Shown in pieces: positions 25,931-35,530 of a stretch of DNA of 64,000 bases. The stretch covers positions 1-64,000 of the forward strand of contig NZ_VUMR01000001.1 in assembly GCF_009696075.1 (NCBI RefSeq), in the 5' to 3' direction. Below the pieces are notes generated by a model that had not been told where the DNA came from, did not search any database, and worked only from the letters and a program-made list of their open reading frames with translations. A program made the translations under genes and the position numbers. This stretch comes from Holdemanella porci (GTDB lineage: Bacteria; Bacillota_I; Bacilli_A; Erysipelotrichales; Erysipelotrichaceae). How positions within the stretch are numbered: position 1 is the first letter of the stretch; each line of letters opens with the position of its first letter.

Positions 25931-26919
25931 CAAGCTTTTTTCTTTAATAGCTTATAAATCGGTATAGTTAAATGCAATTTAACCAAACATTTATATACCT
26001 TATATTTAAAATCTAAGTCAGAATAATGTATTTTAATATTCTTTAATCCAGATTGATTCATAAACATTTTGATACGATCCAATCCATCTTCTGAATTTGG
26101 ATTTTGTGTTTCCTGGTTAATTACACCAAACCAACACTTTAAATATAAATACAAAATGTCATTTTGCGATATTGTATAATTTGATTTTGAAGCAATTCTT
26201 TTTAGATTTGCCTCATAATTTAGAATATGATCCGTATATTTTTTATTATACGTTCTCATTACCGAAGTTTGTCTTTGGTAATAATGATATAAACAATCCG
26301 ATTTAAAAACTACTTTTTTACAATACTGTAAATACTCAACATTAAATAAGAAATCCTCTCCAACACTTTGTCCCACTGGAAATTCAATCTTATTCATCTT
26401 TAAAATGTCTGCCCTATACACTTTATTCAAACAAAACTGTTTGACTTTTTCATCCATATTCTGTCTAATATACCATGTAAATCCAGCATTATCACACAAG
26501 TTTAATATTTCATCATTTAAATCATTTAACACAGTTTCATGATCATCATAAGTTAAACAATAATCAAAACACAATAAATCAAAATCTAAAGTTTGAATAT
26601 ACTCCATTATCTTTGGTAGATATTGCTCGTCCACAAAGTCATCGCCATCCACAAAAGTAACATATTTTCCTTTTGATAGGACTATACCTAAATTACGTGC
26701 CGAACTGACTCCACCATTTTCTTTCTTTATGTAATGAATATTTGGATAATTCTTTTCATGATTTTTTATCACTTCACAAGACCCATCTGGACTACCATCA
26801 TCTACAACTAGTATTTCAACTCTATTATCTGATGTTTTTAATGAATTTAAACATTTACCAATATAATCCTGAACATTATAAACCGGTATAACAATTGAAA
26901 GTAAAATATCTGTTTCCAT
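25930..26919 (-). CDS. GT2-family glycosyltransferase
   Basis: A GT-A enzyme of 329 residues: ILLSIVIPVYNVQDYIGKCL opens the fold, EILVVDDGSPDGS holds the nucleotide site, and VTFVDGDDFVDEQY holds the DxD-type metal motif (about residue 90). The C-terminal third (YHYYQRQTSVMR) is typical of capsule GT2 proteins. There is no membrane segment. The ATG follows AAAGGGG and is 4 nt after the flippase gene stop. It is the last gene before the terminator at 25899-25930. Confidence 0.88.
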   Translation of the reverse strand: METDILLSIVIPVYNVQDYIGKCLNSLKTSDNRVEILVVDDGSPDGSCEVIKNHEKNYPNIHYIKKENGGVSSARNLGIVLSKGKYVTFVDGDDFVDEQYLPKIMEYIQTLDFDLLCFDYCLTYDDHETVLNDLNDEILNLCDNAGFTWYIRQNMDEKVKQFCLNKVYRADILKMNKIEFPVGQSVGEDFLFNVEYLQYCKKVVFKSDCLYHYYQRQTSVMRTYNKKYTDHILNYEANLKRIASKSNYTISQNDILYLYLKCWFGVINQETQNPNSEDGLDRIKMFMNQSGLKNIKIHYSDLDFKYKVYKCLVKLHLTIPIYKLLKKKA

Positions 26920-26923
26920 TCTT

Positions 26924-28432
26924 TTACCCCTTTATAAAAAGACTTTTTACAACATTAAATGTTGAATTAAATGTCTTTCGATCAAACAATACATTCACCA
27001 ATAACACAAACACACTAATTGCGACAAAATAGATAATTCCATATTGGATCCACGTTAAGTAATTATAAATGTTTGGCTCCATTACTTGTTGTAGAAGGAA
27101 TACAACTACAATGCTTGCGACTAAATTAAGAAATAATTTCTTAAACGTACTTAGACTCGATGTTTTTAAGATATGTTTATGTGCATAGAATATAAAATCA
27201 AACGTACGATACGAAAACGATAATACGCATCCTAAAAGAATACCATTCAATCCAAACATTTTACCAAACACAAACTGTCCTAGAACATTTAATGTCATTT
27301 CTAAAACAGCTCTCCATTTTGTTTCTTTAAAATGGCCCGCACTAGTAACAATGGTAGATGTTGGAATTCTTATATTATTGGCAATACCAACTAAAATAAA
27401 CAATTTAGCAAGAGTAGGATAAATGTAATTAATATCTGTCATATTGACTGTATAGATTTCAATAAAAGGCATAATCAACAAATATGTACAGGAAAATAAA
27501 ATCGTAATAACAATATAGTACACAAATTCATAAATATTAAATGTACGAATTAAAACATCTCTTTGCCCTTTAGCGATAACTTCTCCAAAAGAGGCATAGA
27601 TGGCCGTTGAAATTATAGAACATATTGTGTTAATTCCCTGGAAAACAATCAAATATACCGCAAATACACTGGCTTCTTTTAAGCCTAGAATTAAACTTAC
27701 AATCAAAGTCGAACTTCCCATGACTACCAGTGTAGAAACTTGGTGAACAATTGCATCATTTCTTTGAGATATCTTTTCAAATGTCGGTTTAACTGATAAA
27801 TCTAAATATTTATATTTTCTTTTTGCGTATACTGTTAAAATAACAATTCTACAAAGATATACTGCACTCATCCCTAATTCTGCCACTACCACATTTTGTT
27901 TTAAGCGGACTAAAACAATCAATAAGATCAAATTCGTTAAAGAACCAATGGTTTGTGCAATCGCAACAACATAGTTTTCTTGATTAGCCGATAATAAAGC
28001 ATTGTATTTACCACACAAATAAAATTCTGAAGCACCACTAATACCAATCACTAAAACCAATGCGAACGCAATAGAATAATCAACCTGATTGCGAACTGTC
28101 AAAGGATATATAATCGCAACAAGTAATGTGATGGCAGAAAACACATTTCCTGCTCGAGTAAACATTTTTCGAGTTGCATTATATATACCATTTAAAGATT
28201 CATAATCCTTGTCAGCAATTGGTTTATACATTGCAAACGTACTCGCCTGCGCAATACCTGCACCAGTTAGCTGTACATATTGCATAATTTGACGAATTGT
28301 AGATACCAATCCATTTAAAGTAGAGCCAAAAGTAGATACTAAAATAGGTGGCATAATAAAATTCACGATAATATTCACGACTTGCTGTAAGACATTGAAT
28401 ATTAGATTTTTTAAAGCCTTTTTAAATCTCAT
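26924..28432 (-). CDS. Wzx/PST-type polysaccharide flippase
   Basis: This 502-residue membrane protein has about 12-14 hydrophobic helices and begins with an amphipathic LKNLIFNVLQQVVNIIVNFIMPP, as in PST/MATE-like flippases. GSTLNGLVSTIRQIMQYVQL is a typical first loop. It would flip an undecaprenyl-linked sugar or repeat unit. As cluster A also has an ABC exporter, its likely cargo is either an undecaprenyl-phosphate sugar for side-chain addition (like GacK of streptococci) or the cluster B unit, since cluster B has a polymerase but no flippase of its own. Both remain open. Confidence 0.85.
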   Translation of the reverse strand: MRFKKALKNLIFNVLQQVVNIIVNFIMPPILVSTFGSTLNGLVSTIRQIMQYVQLTGAGIAQASTFAMYKPIADKDYESLNGIYNATRKMFTRAGNVFSAITLLVAIIYPLTVRNQVDYSIAFALVLVIGISGASEFYLCGKYNALLSANQENYVVAIAQTIGSLTNLILLIVLVRLKQNVVVAELGMSAVYLCRIVILTVYAKRKYKYLDLSVKPTFEKISQRNDAIVHQVSTLVVMGSSTLIVSLILGLKEASVFAVYLIVFQGINTICSIISTAIYASFGEVIAKGQRDVLIRTFNIYEFVYYIVITILFSCTYLLIMPFIEIYTVNMTDINYIYPTLAKLFILVGIANNIRIPTSTIVTSAGHFKETKWRAVLEMTLNVLGQFVFGKMFGLNGILLGCVLSFSYRTFDFIFYAHKHILKTSSLSTFKKLFLNLVASIVVVFLLQQVMEPNIYNYLTWIQYGIIYFVAISVFVLLVNVLFDRKTFNSTFNVVKSLFIKG

Positions 28433-28456
28433 AGTTACCTCTTTTCAATAAATAAA

Positions 28457-29374
28457 TCAGCTATTTAAACTCAACATCATAAATCGATATATTTTATTTA
28501 AATAATATTTCGAACTAAACAACAAACAAAAACCATCTTTAATAAAAGATAAGATTTGTTTATCTGACATTTCCTGCAACATACGGTTAAAGATCACATT
28601 CGCCTTTAAGTATTTATTTGAATCCTTCTCATTTAGATGTTGCTGCACATAGGCATATGCCTTATCAACTGAGGCAACACGCTTATTCTTATATTCATTT
28701 GTGATATAAGACATATATAAGTATTGCTCAAATAAATTACTTCTAGAAATTGAATTTGAAGTCATGCGATACTTAAGCACAGCCTCATTTAAGTTTGAAA
28801 TCACAAAACCATTCAATACAGCTCTTAAAGTAAAATCATAATCTTCACATAAAGGCATATGACGATATCCAGCATTTTTTTCAAAAACTTCTTTTTTTCC
28901 TAACCAAGTTGGATGCGCAATACATTGACTATAACGCAATGCCTTATTAATTTTTTTAGGATCTGTAGGAACACTTTTTATACTATATAACAAAGAACCA
29001 TTTTCATTAATCATCTCTGTAATTCCACCAATTAAATCATAATGATTCTTTTCTAAGTACTCCATTTGTCTTTCTAAACGATCCGGTAAACTAATATCAT
29101 CCGCATCCATACGAGCTATATATTCACCATGACACAAAGAAAGGCCACGATTTAATGAATCTGTAAGCCCCATATTCTTTTCATTGATATAAAAATGAAT
29201 TCGATCATCTTTTATAGCATATTCTTCTATTACTCTTTTATGAACATCATTATCCGGGTAATCCAGTATAATAATATATTCAAAATCTTTATACGTCTGA
29301 TTTAATATTGATTCAATCGATTCGCGAAGCAGTTTCTCATCTTCTTTATATGTAGACATAATTACAGATATCAT
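28457..29374 (-). CDS. GT2-family glycosyltransferase
   Basis: The 305-residue GT-A enzyme has VIMSTYKEDEKLLRESIESI at the N terminus, YIIILDYPDND in the second strand and the metal motif YIARMDADDISLPDRLE (about residues 88-104). LCEDYDFTLRAVL is the acceptor-side ED motif. The start overlaps the stop of the MerR-methyltransferase gene by 4 nt (ATGA), giving translational coupling. It resembles side-chain GlcNAc/Gal transferases of capsule loci; the exact donor is unknown. Confidence 0.87.
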   Translation of the reverse strand: MISVIMSTYKEDEKLLRESIESILNQTYKDFEYIIILDYPDNDVHKRVIEEYAIKDDRIHFYINEKNMGLTDSLNRGLSLCHGEYIARMDADDISLPDRLERQMEYLEKNHYDLIGGITEMINENGSLLYSIKSVPTDPKKINKALRYSQCIAHPTWLGKKEVFEKNAGYRHMPLCEDYDFTLRAVLNGFVISNLNEAVLKYRMTSNSISRSNLFEQYLYMSYITNEYKNKRVASVDKAYAYVQQHLNEKDSNKYLKANVIFNRMLQEMSDKQILSFIKDGFCLLFSSKYYLNKIYRFMMLSLNS

Positions 29375-30528
29375 TGAATCACCCTCTTTCTACAAACAAA
29401 TAGTCCAGCTTCTTTTGTCACTACTATTTTACCATTATTCTCTAACAATTCTCCAATATATTCCTTGAACTCATTGAGTCTAGGCCCCAATATTTCATTT
29501 TGATTGCCATGACAAGACATAATATAGTCAATCAATGGTTTTGACTCTGTTATTTCCAGTGAATCATGATAATCCATTCTTTCAATATTTGAGAAATATT
29601 TACTTAATACATCTTCACCATTCTCTAAACCAAAGATATCATACAAACTATGATTTGATAGATTGATTCTAGAATCAAAGTTCTGTACGATTTCCGTGAT
29701 TTCTTTCATATGGTTCTTTCCATATGTACTACAGTATAGAATTCCGTTTGGTTTTAACACTCTACTTATTTCTTTTAAGCCAAGATTCAAATCATTCAAA
29801 TAGAATAGAACATGATTGGCAATAATAGAATCAAAGTACTCATCTTTAAAAGGAATCTTTTCAGCATCCGCTACAATGCAGTTAAAATCAGAACCTAATT
29901 TATTTCTTACTTCTTCAACCATACCTTCACTAATATCCGATAAGAAGATTTCTCTATTTCTTAAATCAATTCTATTTTCTTGCCACAATTTACCATTACC
30001 ACAACCAAGTTCTAATAAACGATTGACTTTACTAAAATCGATTTGATAGAATAACCAATTAAACCAACCCTGCTTATTTGTAGAATACTTCTCGTGTAAA
30101 GATATACGATCATTTAAGTTCTTCGCATTCTTATATTGTTCAATAATATTCGTTTCCTCATTCGATAATTGAACTAAAGATAGAATCATATTCCAACTTA
30201 AATCCGGCGTTTGACTCGCTCTTTTTAAAGCATCCTTTAAAGACTGTAAATGATTGATTTTATCTTCAATCAAATCAATCTGTAACTCAAAGCTTTCTTT
30301 TAAGTTCGTATTATCCATAACCATAGGAAAGATTTCTTCAATACTAAACCCCAAGTGCTTTAAAGATAAAATCTTCTGTAACTTTAATAAATCCAAATCA
30401 CTATATTGACGATATCCATTTTCCATAACAAAAGAGGGTTTTAATAACCCTATTTTGTCATAATATCGAATTGTTCTTTCACTCACATTCGCTAGTTTTG
30501 CGAATTGTCCTGTCTTGTAGTAGTTCAT
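29371..30528 (-). CDS. MerR-type DNA-binding domain fused to a SAM-dependent methyltransferase
   Basis: Residues 1-70 are a MerR helix-turn-helix (TGQFAKLANVSERTIRYYDKIGLLKPS, then the winged YRQYSDLDLLKLQKI), followed by the usual helical linker (about 75-115). Residues about 160-385 are a class I methyltransferase: LLELGCGNGKLW for SAM, IFLSDISEGM, and FDSIIANHVLFYLND. Such fusions occur in Firmicutes, with unknown effector. The gene lies inside the polysaccharide operon with 4-nt links on both sides, so it is co-translated with glycosyltransferases. It could sense a metabolite and regulate, methylate a small molecule or sugar, or do both. No promoter with a MerR-style 19-bp spacer was found nearby. 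Confidence 0.85.
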   Translation of the reverse strand: MNYYKTGQFAKLANVSERTIRYYDKIGLLKPSFVMENGYRQYSDLDLLKLQKILSLKHLGFSIEEIFPMVMDNTNLKESFELQIDLIEDKINHLQSLKDALKRASQTPDLSWNMILSLVQLSNEETNIIEQYKNAKNLNDRISLHEKYSTNKQGWFNWLFYQIDFSKVNRLLELGCGNGKLWQENRIDLRNREIFLSDISEGMVEEVRNKLGSDFNCIVADAEKIPFKDEYFDSIIANHVLFYLNDLNLGLKEISRVLKPNGILYCSTYGKNHMKEITEIVQNFDSRINLSNHSLYDIFGLENGEDVLSKYFSNIERMDYHDSLEITESKPLIDYIMSCHGNQNEILGPRLNEFKEYIGELLENNGKIVVTKEAGLFVCRKRVIQ

Positions 30529-30532
30529 AATA

Positions 30533-32494
30533 TTAATAATTTACCTTTAATAAATAATAAGGATTTAGATTTTGTTCATTTGATAGTACTAAACTATCTC
30601 CATCACATTCCAATATATCCGCTGCATTTTTATTAAATACCAAAATATATTGAATATTTTCTTTCTTCAAAATATCATGTACTTCTGTATATGTTAAATT
30701 TCCTGACATACAAAACGAATTTAATTTTGAAAAATCTTTATCATTGAATTTTTTAAATCCATCACTGTTTGAAACATGCAAACGATTTGTAGACATCTCA
30801 AAGCCACCATCCGATGTGCCCATACCACCATCTGTATTAAAATTATGACAAGTATACATTTTATAGTTATCATATGGTAAAGTATTAAAATAATCTCCGA
30901 CTTCGACAAAAATATCTGGAATCATTTTTGTGTTCATATCAAATACTCTTGAAAAATTCCATCCAGCTGCACTTATGCCAGAACTAAGAAAATTATATTT
31001 TACAATTTCATTTACATTATGACGAAAAAAGACACAAACTAACGCAACCAATCCTACTATCGCTAGATTTGGTATAAAATACATCTTTTTAAAGATTGAC
31101 TCGTATATGCACAAGACACAGATACCAAAAAAGAACAAAATTAAGTATTGTATAGATGAGACTGTTCTCATTGTAACAAAGAAATAATTAAAAGATGTAA
31201 TTGTTAATAATACAGTAAATATTTCTTTCCATACTAAAACATATAAAACCAATACCATACCAACAATACTTCTAGATTGCGAATTTTTAGATAATACAAA
31301 CATTAATGCAAAAACAACAAAACCATACTTTAACAATGAGTCATGATCATACCATTCTTGTTGAAAGCCATGATAACGAGTTACGTTGTATACAAATTCT
31401 TCTGTGTTTATATTTAAATATCTTGTTGCGAGCAAAAAGCCAACAACAACTAGAATTCCTAGAATAGAAACTATCATCCATTTTGTTTCTTTCGCTTTAA
31501 ATGCTTCAACAAAACAATATACACATTTAATCGTTATTGCCGCAATGAAAAATAAAATAACAACTTGAACATATATTGTTGAAAACGAGATCATGGAAAT
31601 AGACATTAAAACAATATATATAATCTTCTTGGATTCCATTTTTTCTACTAATGGTAAAGAATAAATAATCAGAATAGGCACTGCCATCATTCTAACAATA
31701 GATCCACCATAAAATGCTGCAGTTTGAAACTGCCATAAATCGTATGAATAAACTCTTATACATTCATAGATTCCTGTTTGTAGAAAACCAGCTGGAATCA
31801 GAAAATAAAATAACGGAACAATGGCATATTGTGAATATTTTTCTTTTACAAAAAGCGATGCCAATTGTTTGTATACAATTCCAAATAATACATAATTGTG
31901 CAATGACATAGTCACCCTACAAAAATAAGGTAAATAAATGTGGAAGAGTGTCCCAAAATAAGAATAACTCAATTCGTATGTATTGATAACACGAATTAAA
32001 TCAAGTCCATTAATATGAATTAAAGAACCATTAAAATAATTCTCATTCATTAAATGTGGAGTGCCCACATGATTAACAACCTTACCTATATAATAAACAT
32101 CATCATAATTTAAATCATAATATGGCAATTGGTTTGCGATAGAAAAAGATATAAATACACCTGCAAATAAAATTAAAACCCAATTATTCATCAAAATACG
32201 TTGTAATTTAATTTCGTGTCTACAAAATATATTCTTTCTATTCTCAAATAACAAGTATCCATCTACAACGACAAATAAAATAGATTGTAATATAAAGTAT
32301 AGTGTCCAGGATAAATGAAGAACCTGACATACAAATCCAATAATAAACGTTAAAAAGAAAGTAGATAAAAATCCTGAAATTAGAATTGTTCTAGTATTCT
32401 TATTATAACCAAATAAATCTAAGCATTCATTCCCTAACAAATAATACTGAAAAGAAAGACAGACATAAAACACTACACTCAAAACTAAATTCAT
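30533..32494 (-). CDS. GT-C-like multi-pass membrane protein (putative polyprenyl-sugar-dependent glycosyltransferase)
   Basis: The 653-residue protein has about 12-13 hydrophobic helices and a soluble C-terminal domain (about 520-653). After the helix near residue 115 comes an extracytoplasmic loop with LNYDDVYYIGKVVNHVG. An acidic pair at this position is the hallmark of GT-C glycosyltransferases that use polyprenyl-phosphate sugars outside the membrane. It shares topology, the (D)DxYYIG motif and the SFCRV-like CRVTMSLHNYVLF segment with the protein at 33555-35453, so the two are paralogues. Neighbouring DUF2304 and DPM1-like genes could supply its lipid-linked donor. Function inferred, not proven. 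Confidence 0.65.
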   Translation of the reverse strand: MNLVLSVVFYVCLSFQYYLLGNECLDLFGYNKNTRTILISGFLSTFFLTFIIGFVCQVLHLSWTLYFILQSILFVVVDGYLLFENRKNIFCRHEIKLQRILMNNWVLILFAGVFISFSIANQLPYYDLNYDDVYYIGKVVNHVGTPHLMNENYFNGSLIHINGLDLIRVINTYELSYSYFGTLFHIYLPYFCRVTMSLHNYVLFGIVYKQLASLFVKEKYSQYAIVPLFYFLIPAGFLQTGIYECIRVYSYDLWQFQTAAFYGGSIVRMMAVPILIIYSLPLVEKMESKKIIYIVLMSISMISFSTIYVQVVILFFIAAITIKCVYCFVEAFKAKETKWMIVSILGILVVVGFLLATRYLNINTEEFVYNVTRYHGFQQEWYDHDSLLKYGFVVFALMFVLSKNSQSRSIVGMVLVLYVLVWKEIFTVLLTITSFNYFFVTMRTVSSIQYLILFFFGICVLCIYESIFKKMYFIPNLAIVGLVALVCVFFRHNVNEIVKYNFLSSGISAAGWNFSRVFDMNTKMIPDIFVEVGDYFNTLPYDNYKMYTCHNFNTDGGMGTSDGGFEMSTNRLHVSNSDGFKKFNDKDFSKLNSFCMSGNLTYTEVHDILKKENIQYILVFNKNAADILECDGDSLVLSNEQNLNPYYLLKVNY

Positions 32495-32841
32495 TCGCCT
32501 TTCTCCTTGTTACTTTCATATTCTTTAATACTCAATTTCTGAATTAAATCTTTTTGTTTCTCTTTTAGTTTGGAAATTTGTGCAGTTTGTGTAAACAACA
32601 TGATATATAAAAAGAAAATAAATACACAGAAAATAAAGTTACTCGTTGACATAAATCCCAATTGTTTTGAAATCCATGTTGGGATTTGAGGAAATACACT
32701 AATAATTAGAAGAAGAATAGACCATAAGATCCACATAATCGCATCATCAATATTTAATCCATGTTTTTGAATCTTTTTAATGACAAAAACAAATGTTATT
32801 AAACTCGCAAAGATAAATACTAATTGTAATTTTAATCCCAT
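32491..32841 (-). CDS. DUF2304 small membrane protein (GacJ-like)
   Basis: The 116-residue protein has three membrane helices (about 4-22, 34-50, 66-88) and a charged C-terminal helix, the pattern of DUF2304. In group A streptococcus the DUF2304 protein GacJ binds and stimulates GacI, the enzyme that makes GlcNAc-phosphate-undecaprenol. Here the GacI-like gene is directly upstream (3-nt gap), and the next gene is a GT-C-like protein that overlaps by 4 nt. This arrangement supports the same partnership. The GT2 partner has no clear membrane helices, so this protein probably anchors it. Confidence 0.82.
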   Translation of the reverse strand: MGLKLQLVFIFASLITFVFVIKKIQKHGLNIDDAIMWILWSILLLIISVFPQIPTWISKQLGFMSTSNFIFCVFIFFLYIMLFTQTAQISKLKEKQKDLIQKLSIKEYESNKEKGE

Positions 32842-32844
32842 AAT

Positions 32845-33528
32845 CTACACCTTTCTAAATGGTTGAATCAAAAAGATTGAAACCATCATTCGACTCATAT
32901 ATTTGATCGTATTTACTAAATTTAAATAAGATTCTCCAAATTCACGTTCAGACATTTGAACTTGAATCTCTTTAATTTTTCTTTTTTTACGATACATATA
33001 AACCAATGTATCTGGTTCAGGAGGATTGTTCATATCCAAAGCATAATCTTTAATACAAGCCTTACCATATGCTCTAAAACCACTTGTTGGATCCTTTACC
33101 TTTTTACCAGTTACAAGTTTAATGGCCCATGCGATTAAACGACTACCAATCATACGTGCAGTAAAGGGTTTCTTTTCGCTCACAAAACGAGAACCAATCA
33201 CAATATCATTTCCATTTTCAACCTCTTTAACCATCGCATCAATATATTTAGCTGAGTGCTGTCCATCTCCATCAAATTGGATAACAACATCATAATTTTC
33301 TTTCATGGCTAATTTAAAACCCGTTTGAACAGCTCCAAACAATCCTAAGTTACAAAAACCATCAATATGATTAAAATTATTTTTTTGAATAACTTCTAAA
33401 GTATTATCTTTAGAACCATCATTCACAACAACATAATCAACATCTGGCGCATTTTGTTGTATATCCTTTACTGTTTTTTCAATATTTAAAGCCTCATTAT
33501 AGGCTGGTATTACCACCAAAGTCTTCAT
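32845..33528 (-). CDS. DPM1/GacI-like GT2, polyprenyl-phosphate sugar synthase
   Basis: The 227-residue GT-A enzyme matches the dolichyl-phosphate-mannose-synthase-like branch of GT2: LVVIPAYNEALNIEKTVKDI, VVNDGSKDNT, VVIQFDGDGQHSAKYID with the DxD, SRFVSEKKP and KDPTSGFRAYGKACI. It should transfer a sugar from a nucleotide donor to undecaprenyl phosphate. It has no obvious C-terminal membrane pair, unlike GtrB-type enzymes; the DUF2304 protein encoded 3 nt downstream likely provides the anchor. The start has AAGGAG. Context points to side-chain addition on the cluster A polysaccharide. Confidence 0.87.
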   Translation of the reverse strand: MKTLVVIPAYNEALNIEKTVKDIQQNAPDVDYVVVNDGSKDNTLEVIQKNNFNHIDGFCNLGLFGAVQTGFKLAMKENYDVVIQFDGDGQHSAKYIDAMVKEVENGNDIVIGSRFVSEKKPFTARMIGSRLIAWAIKLVTGKKVKDPTSGFRAYGKACIKDYALDMNNPPEPDTLVYMYRKKRKIKEIQVQMSEREFGESYLNLVNTIKYMSRMMVSIFLIQPFRKV

Positions 33529-33554
33529 ATCTCTTCTCCTTTTTATTGTTAAGC

Positions 33555-35453
33555 TTATCTCTTAACATATATAGAATAATATGTACCTGCTCTATCATCA
33601 TTTACTGTATCCACTTTATAGTATTCATTATACGAATCTTGTGTGTTATCTTTACCTTCCAACACAAAACATTGTATTGAATACTCATCTAATATCGGAA
33701 TTAATGCATCAAAAGATTTTCGATCTTTAGAAGCATTAAAATTTTCAAACACACTCTGCTGATCAAGAGTAAATTTTGAATATACCTTGTTAATAGAACT
33801 CATCGCATATCTTGGTATTGCTGAAACAGACACTACATCATCACTTACACTCGTAGCTATAATTGCTAATGAAGTTAAATATCCATCTGTTGTTACAAAC
33901 TGAGGCATCAATGTATATAGTTTTTCACCATTAGAAACCTTATCTAATTTTTGTCCCAATTCATAAATTGAATTAGGTACTAGCTTTGGATTTTGTATAA
34001 CTACTTCCATAGAATGAATCATTGATTTTCTTGCCCCAAAATACGATAAAGATGACATAAACAAGAAAATTACACTCATTAATAGTATAAAACCTTTTGT
34101 CAACATTTCACTTGTGATTGTGAATATTCCATACAATAAGAATACAAATCCAACAATATATATTGTATAAAACAAGCATGTAAGAACACGTAAAGCTACA
34201 AAGTAATAAACAGATAATGTTTGATATACATTACATAATCCTGGAATCAACATAAATCCAGTAATTAAAACTAAAACTTCTGTGACCTTAAATACAATTG
34301 GTTTTCGAATAATTGCAAATGCAAAGATATATACTAAAACAAATGATAAAAACACAATAGATTTTAAGTTTGACATAAACATGCCTTCTACATTTGCATA
34401 GATCTCTTCTTTATTCGGCAAAACCATCCCTAAAACAACTAATAATACAAGAGTCCCAAAGGCAATAAGCCCTTTTATATTGAATTGCGTATATACACTA
34501 ATAAGTGTAGCTATAGCTGCAACAAACACAATAGGTATTGCGATAGAAGATTTAGACACTAGAACAACCGACATGACAATTAGTTGCAATATGTGTTTAA
34601 TCATAATCTTCTCATTATCAATAAAGAAAACCAAAACCCATAAAATTCCCATTGTACGTGGTATTGATGAACCCAAATACATAGCTGAACTAAATTGCCA
34701 ATAATCTTGTAAAATCATTAAATTGCAGTTTGTAGCAACAATCATAAGAATAGTAAATACAAATAAAATGATAGGAGTCCATTGTGCATACTTATTAAAT
34801 TCACCACTCAATTTGCATACTGTACTTTTGGCAAATTCACAAACTGTAACAACTAACAACAAATAATTTTGAAAGTTTAAGAATACACGACAAAATGTGA
34901 ATACATTCATATGCAATATATTCGTATACACAGATGCTTCCAATTGCCAAACATCAAACAAATACGAATTAAATTGATGTCTATTATCTAAACCCACAGG
35001 AAAGTTATAATAATATGGATTTTTATAGGAAGCTAAATGAGAAATTCTACCAATATAATATCCATCATCTAAATGGTTATTCAACCACATAACATGTACA
35101 TTCGCAAATGACAATATAAGTAGTATAAATGTAATCAAAAATAAAGCATAATTATTCTTAAATCCATTTAATACTTCATTTTTAGTAATTTTAAAATCAT
35201 TCTTCTTAAGCCTATACATAATAAATATGATCATGACTAGAATAGATACTATAAAATATATTAAAGCAATCCTCCATGGTAATCCAAGTAATTGAATGAT
35301 TATAAAACCAACTGCTAAAACAAAGCTATATCCAATATATCCAACAAGCAAACTTGTCGTAAAACTTTTTTGATTTGTTATGGCTGTGCCTAAGAAATAA
35401 CAAAGACATAGAATCCAAAAAATATATATAAAACCACTTATATAATCCAACAT
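33555..35453 (-). CDS. GT-C-like multi-pass membrane protein, paralogue of the 30533-32494 product
   Basis: This 632-residue protein has about 12 membrane helices and an extracytoplasmic C-terminal part. The first large outer loop has NNHLDDGYYIGRISHLAS, again an acidic pair placed as in GT-C enzymes, and the FCRVFLNFQNYLLLV helix echoes the paralogue. It is probably a GT-C glycosyltransferase using an undecaprenyl-phosphate sugar. The start follows AGGAAG. It is the first gene after the terminator-like hairpin at 35471-35500, 27 nt ahead of the GacI-like gene. Two GT-C enzymes with a single donor synthase suggests two side-chain linkages, or two subunits. Confidence 0.65.
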   Translation of the reverse strand: MLDYISGFIYIFWILCLCYFLGTAITNQKSFTTSLLVGYIGYSFVLAVGFIIIQLLGLPWRIALIYFIVSILVMIIFIMYRLKKNDFKITKNEVLNGFKNNYALFLITFILLILSFANVHVMWLNNHLDDGYYIGRISHLASYKNPYYYNFPVGLDNRHQFNSYLFDVWQLEASVYTNILHMNVFTFCRVFLNFQNYLLLVVTVCEFAKSTVCKLSGEFNKYAQWTPIILFVFTILMIVATNCNLMILQDYWQFSSAMYLGSSIPRTMGILWVLVFFIDNEKIMIKHILQLIVMSVVLVSKSSIAIPIVFVAAIATLISVYTQFNIKGLIAFGTLVLLVVLGMVLPNKEEIYANVEGMFMSNLKSIVFLSFVLVYIFAFAIIRKPIVFKVTEVLVLITGFMLIPGLCNVYQTLSVYYFVALRVLTCLFYTIYIVGFVFLLYGIFTITSEMLTKGFILLMSVIFLFMSSLSYFGARKSMIHSMEVVIQNPKLVPNSIYELGQKLDKVSNGEKLYTLMPQFVTTDGYLTSLAIIATSVSDDVVSVSAIPRYAMSSINKVYSKFTLDQQSVFENFNASKDRKSFDALIPILDEYSIQCFVLEGKDNTQDSYNEYYKVDTVNDDRAGTYYSIYVKR

Positions 35454-35470
35454 TAAACTTCCTACTTTCC

Positions 35471-35500
35471 AAGAAAAAGAACTAGTTACATAACTAGCTC
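35471..35500 (-). terminator. Terminator-like hairpin after the double GT2 gene
   Basis: GAGCTAGTTA (35500-35491) pairs with TAACTAGTTC (35488-35479), one G-U pair and a 2-4 nt loop, followed by TTTTTCTT on the minus strand. A weak promoter-like TTAAAA-17-TGA-TATAAA (35534-35506) just upstream could restart transcription at the hairpin itself; it is not convincing enough to list separately. Confidence 0.65.
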
Positions 35501-35530
35501 TTATATTTATATCATATTTTTGTGATTTTT

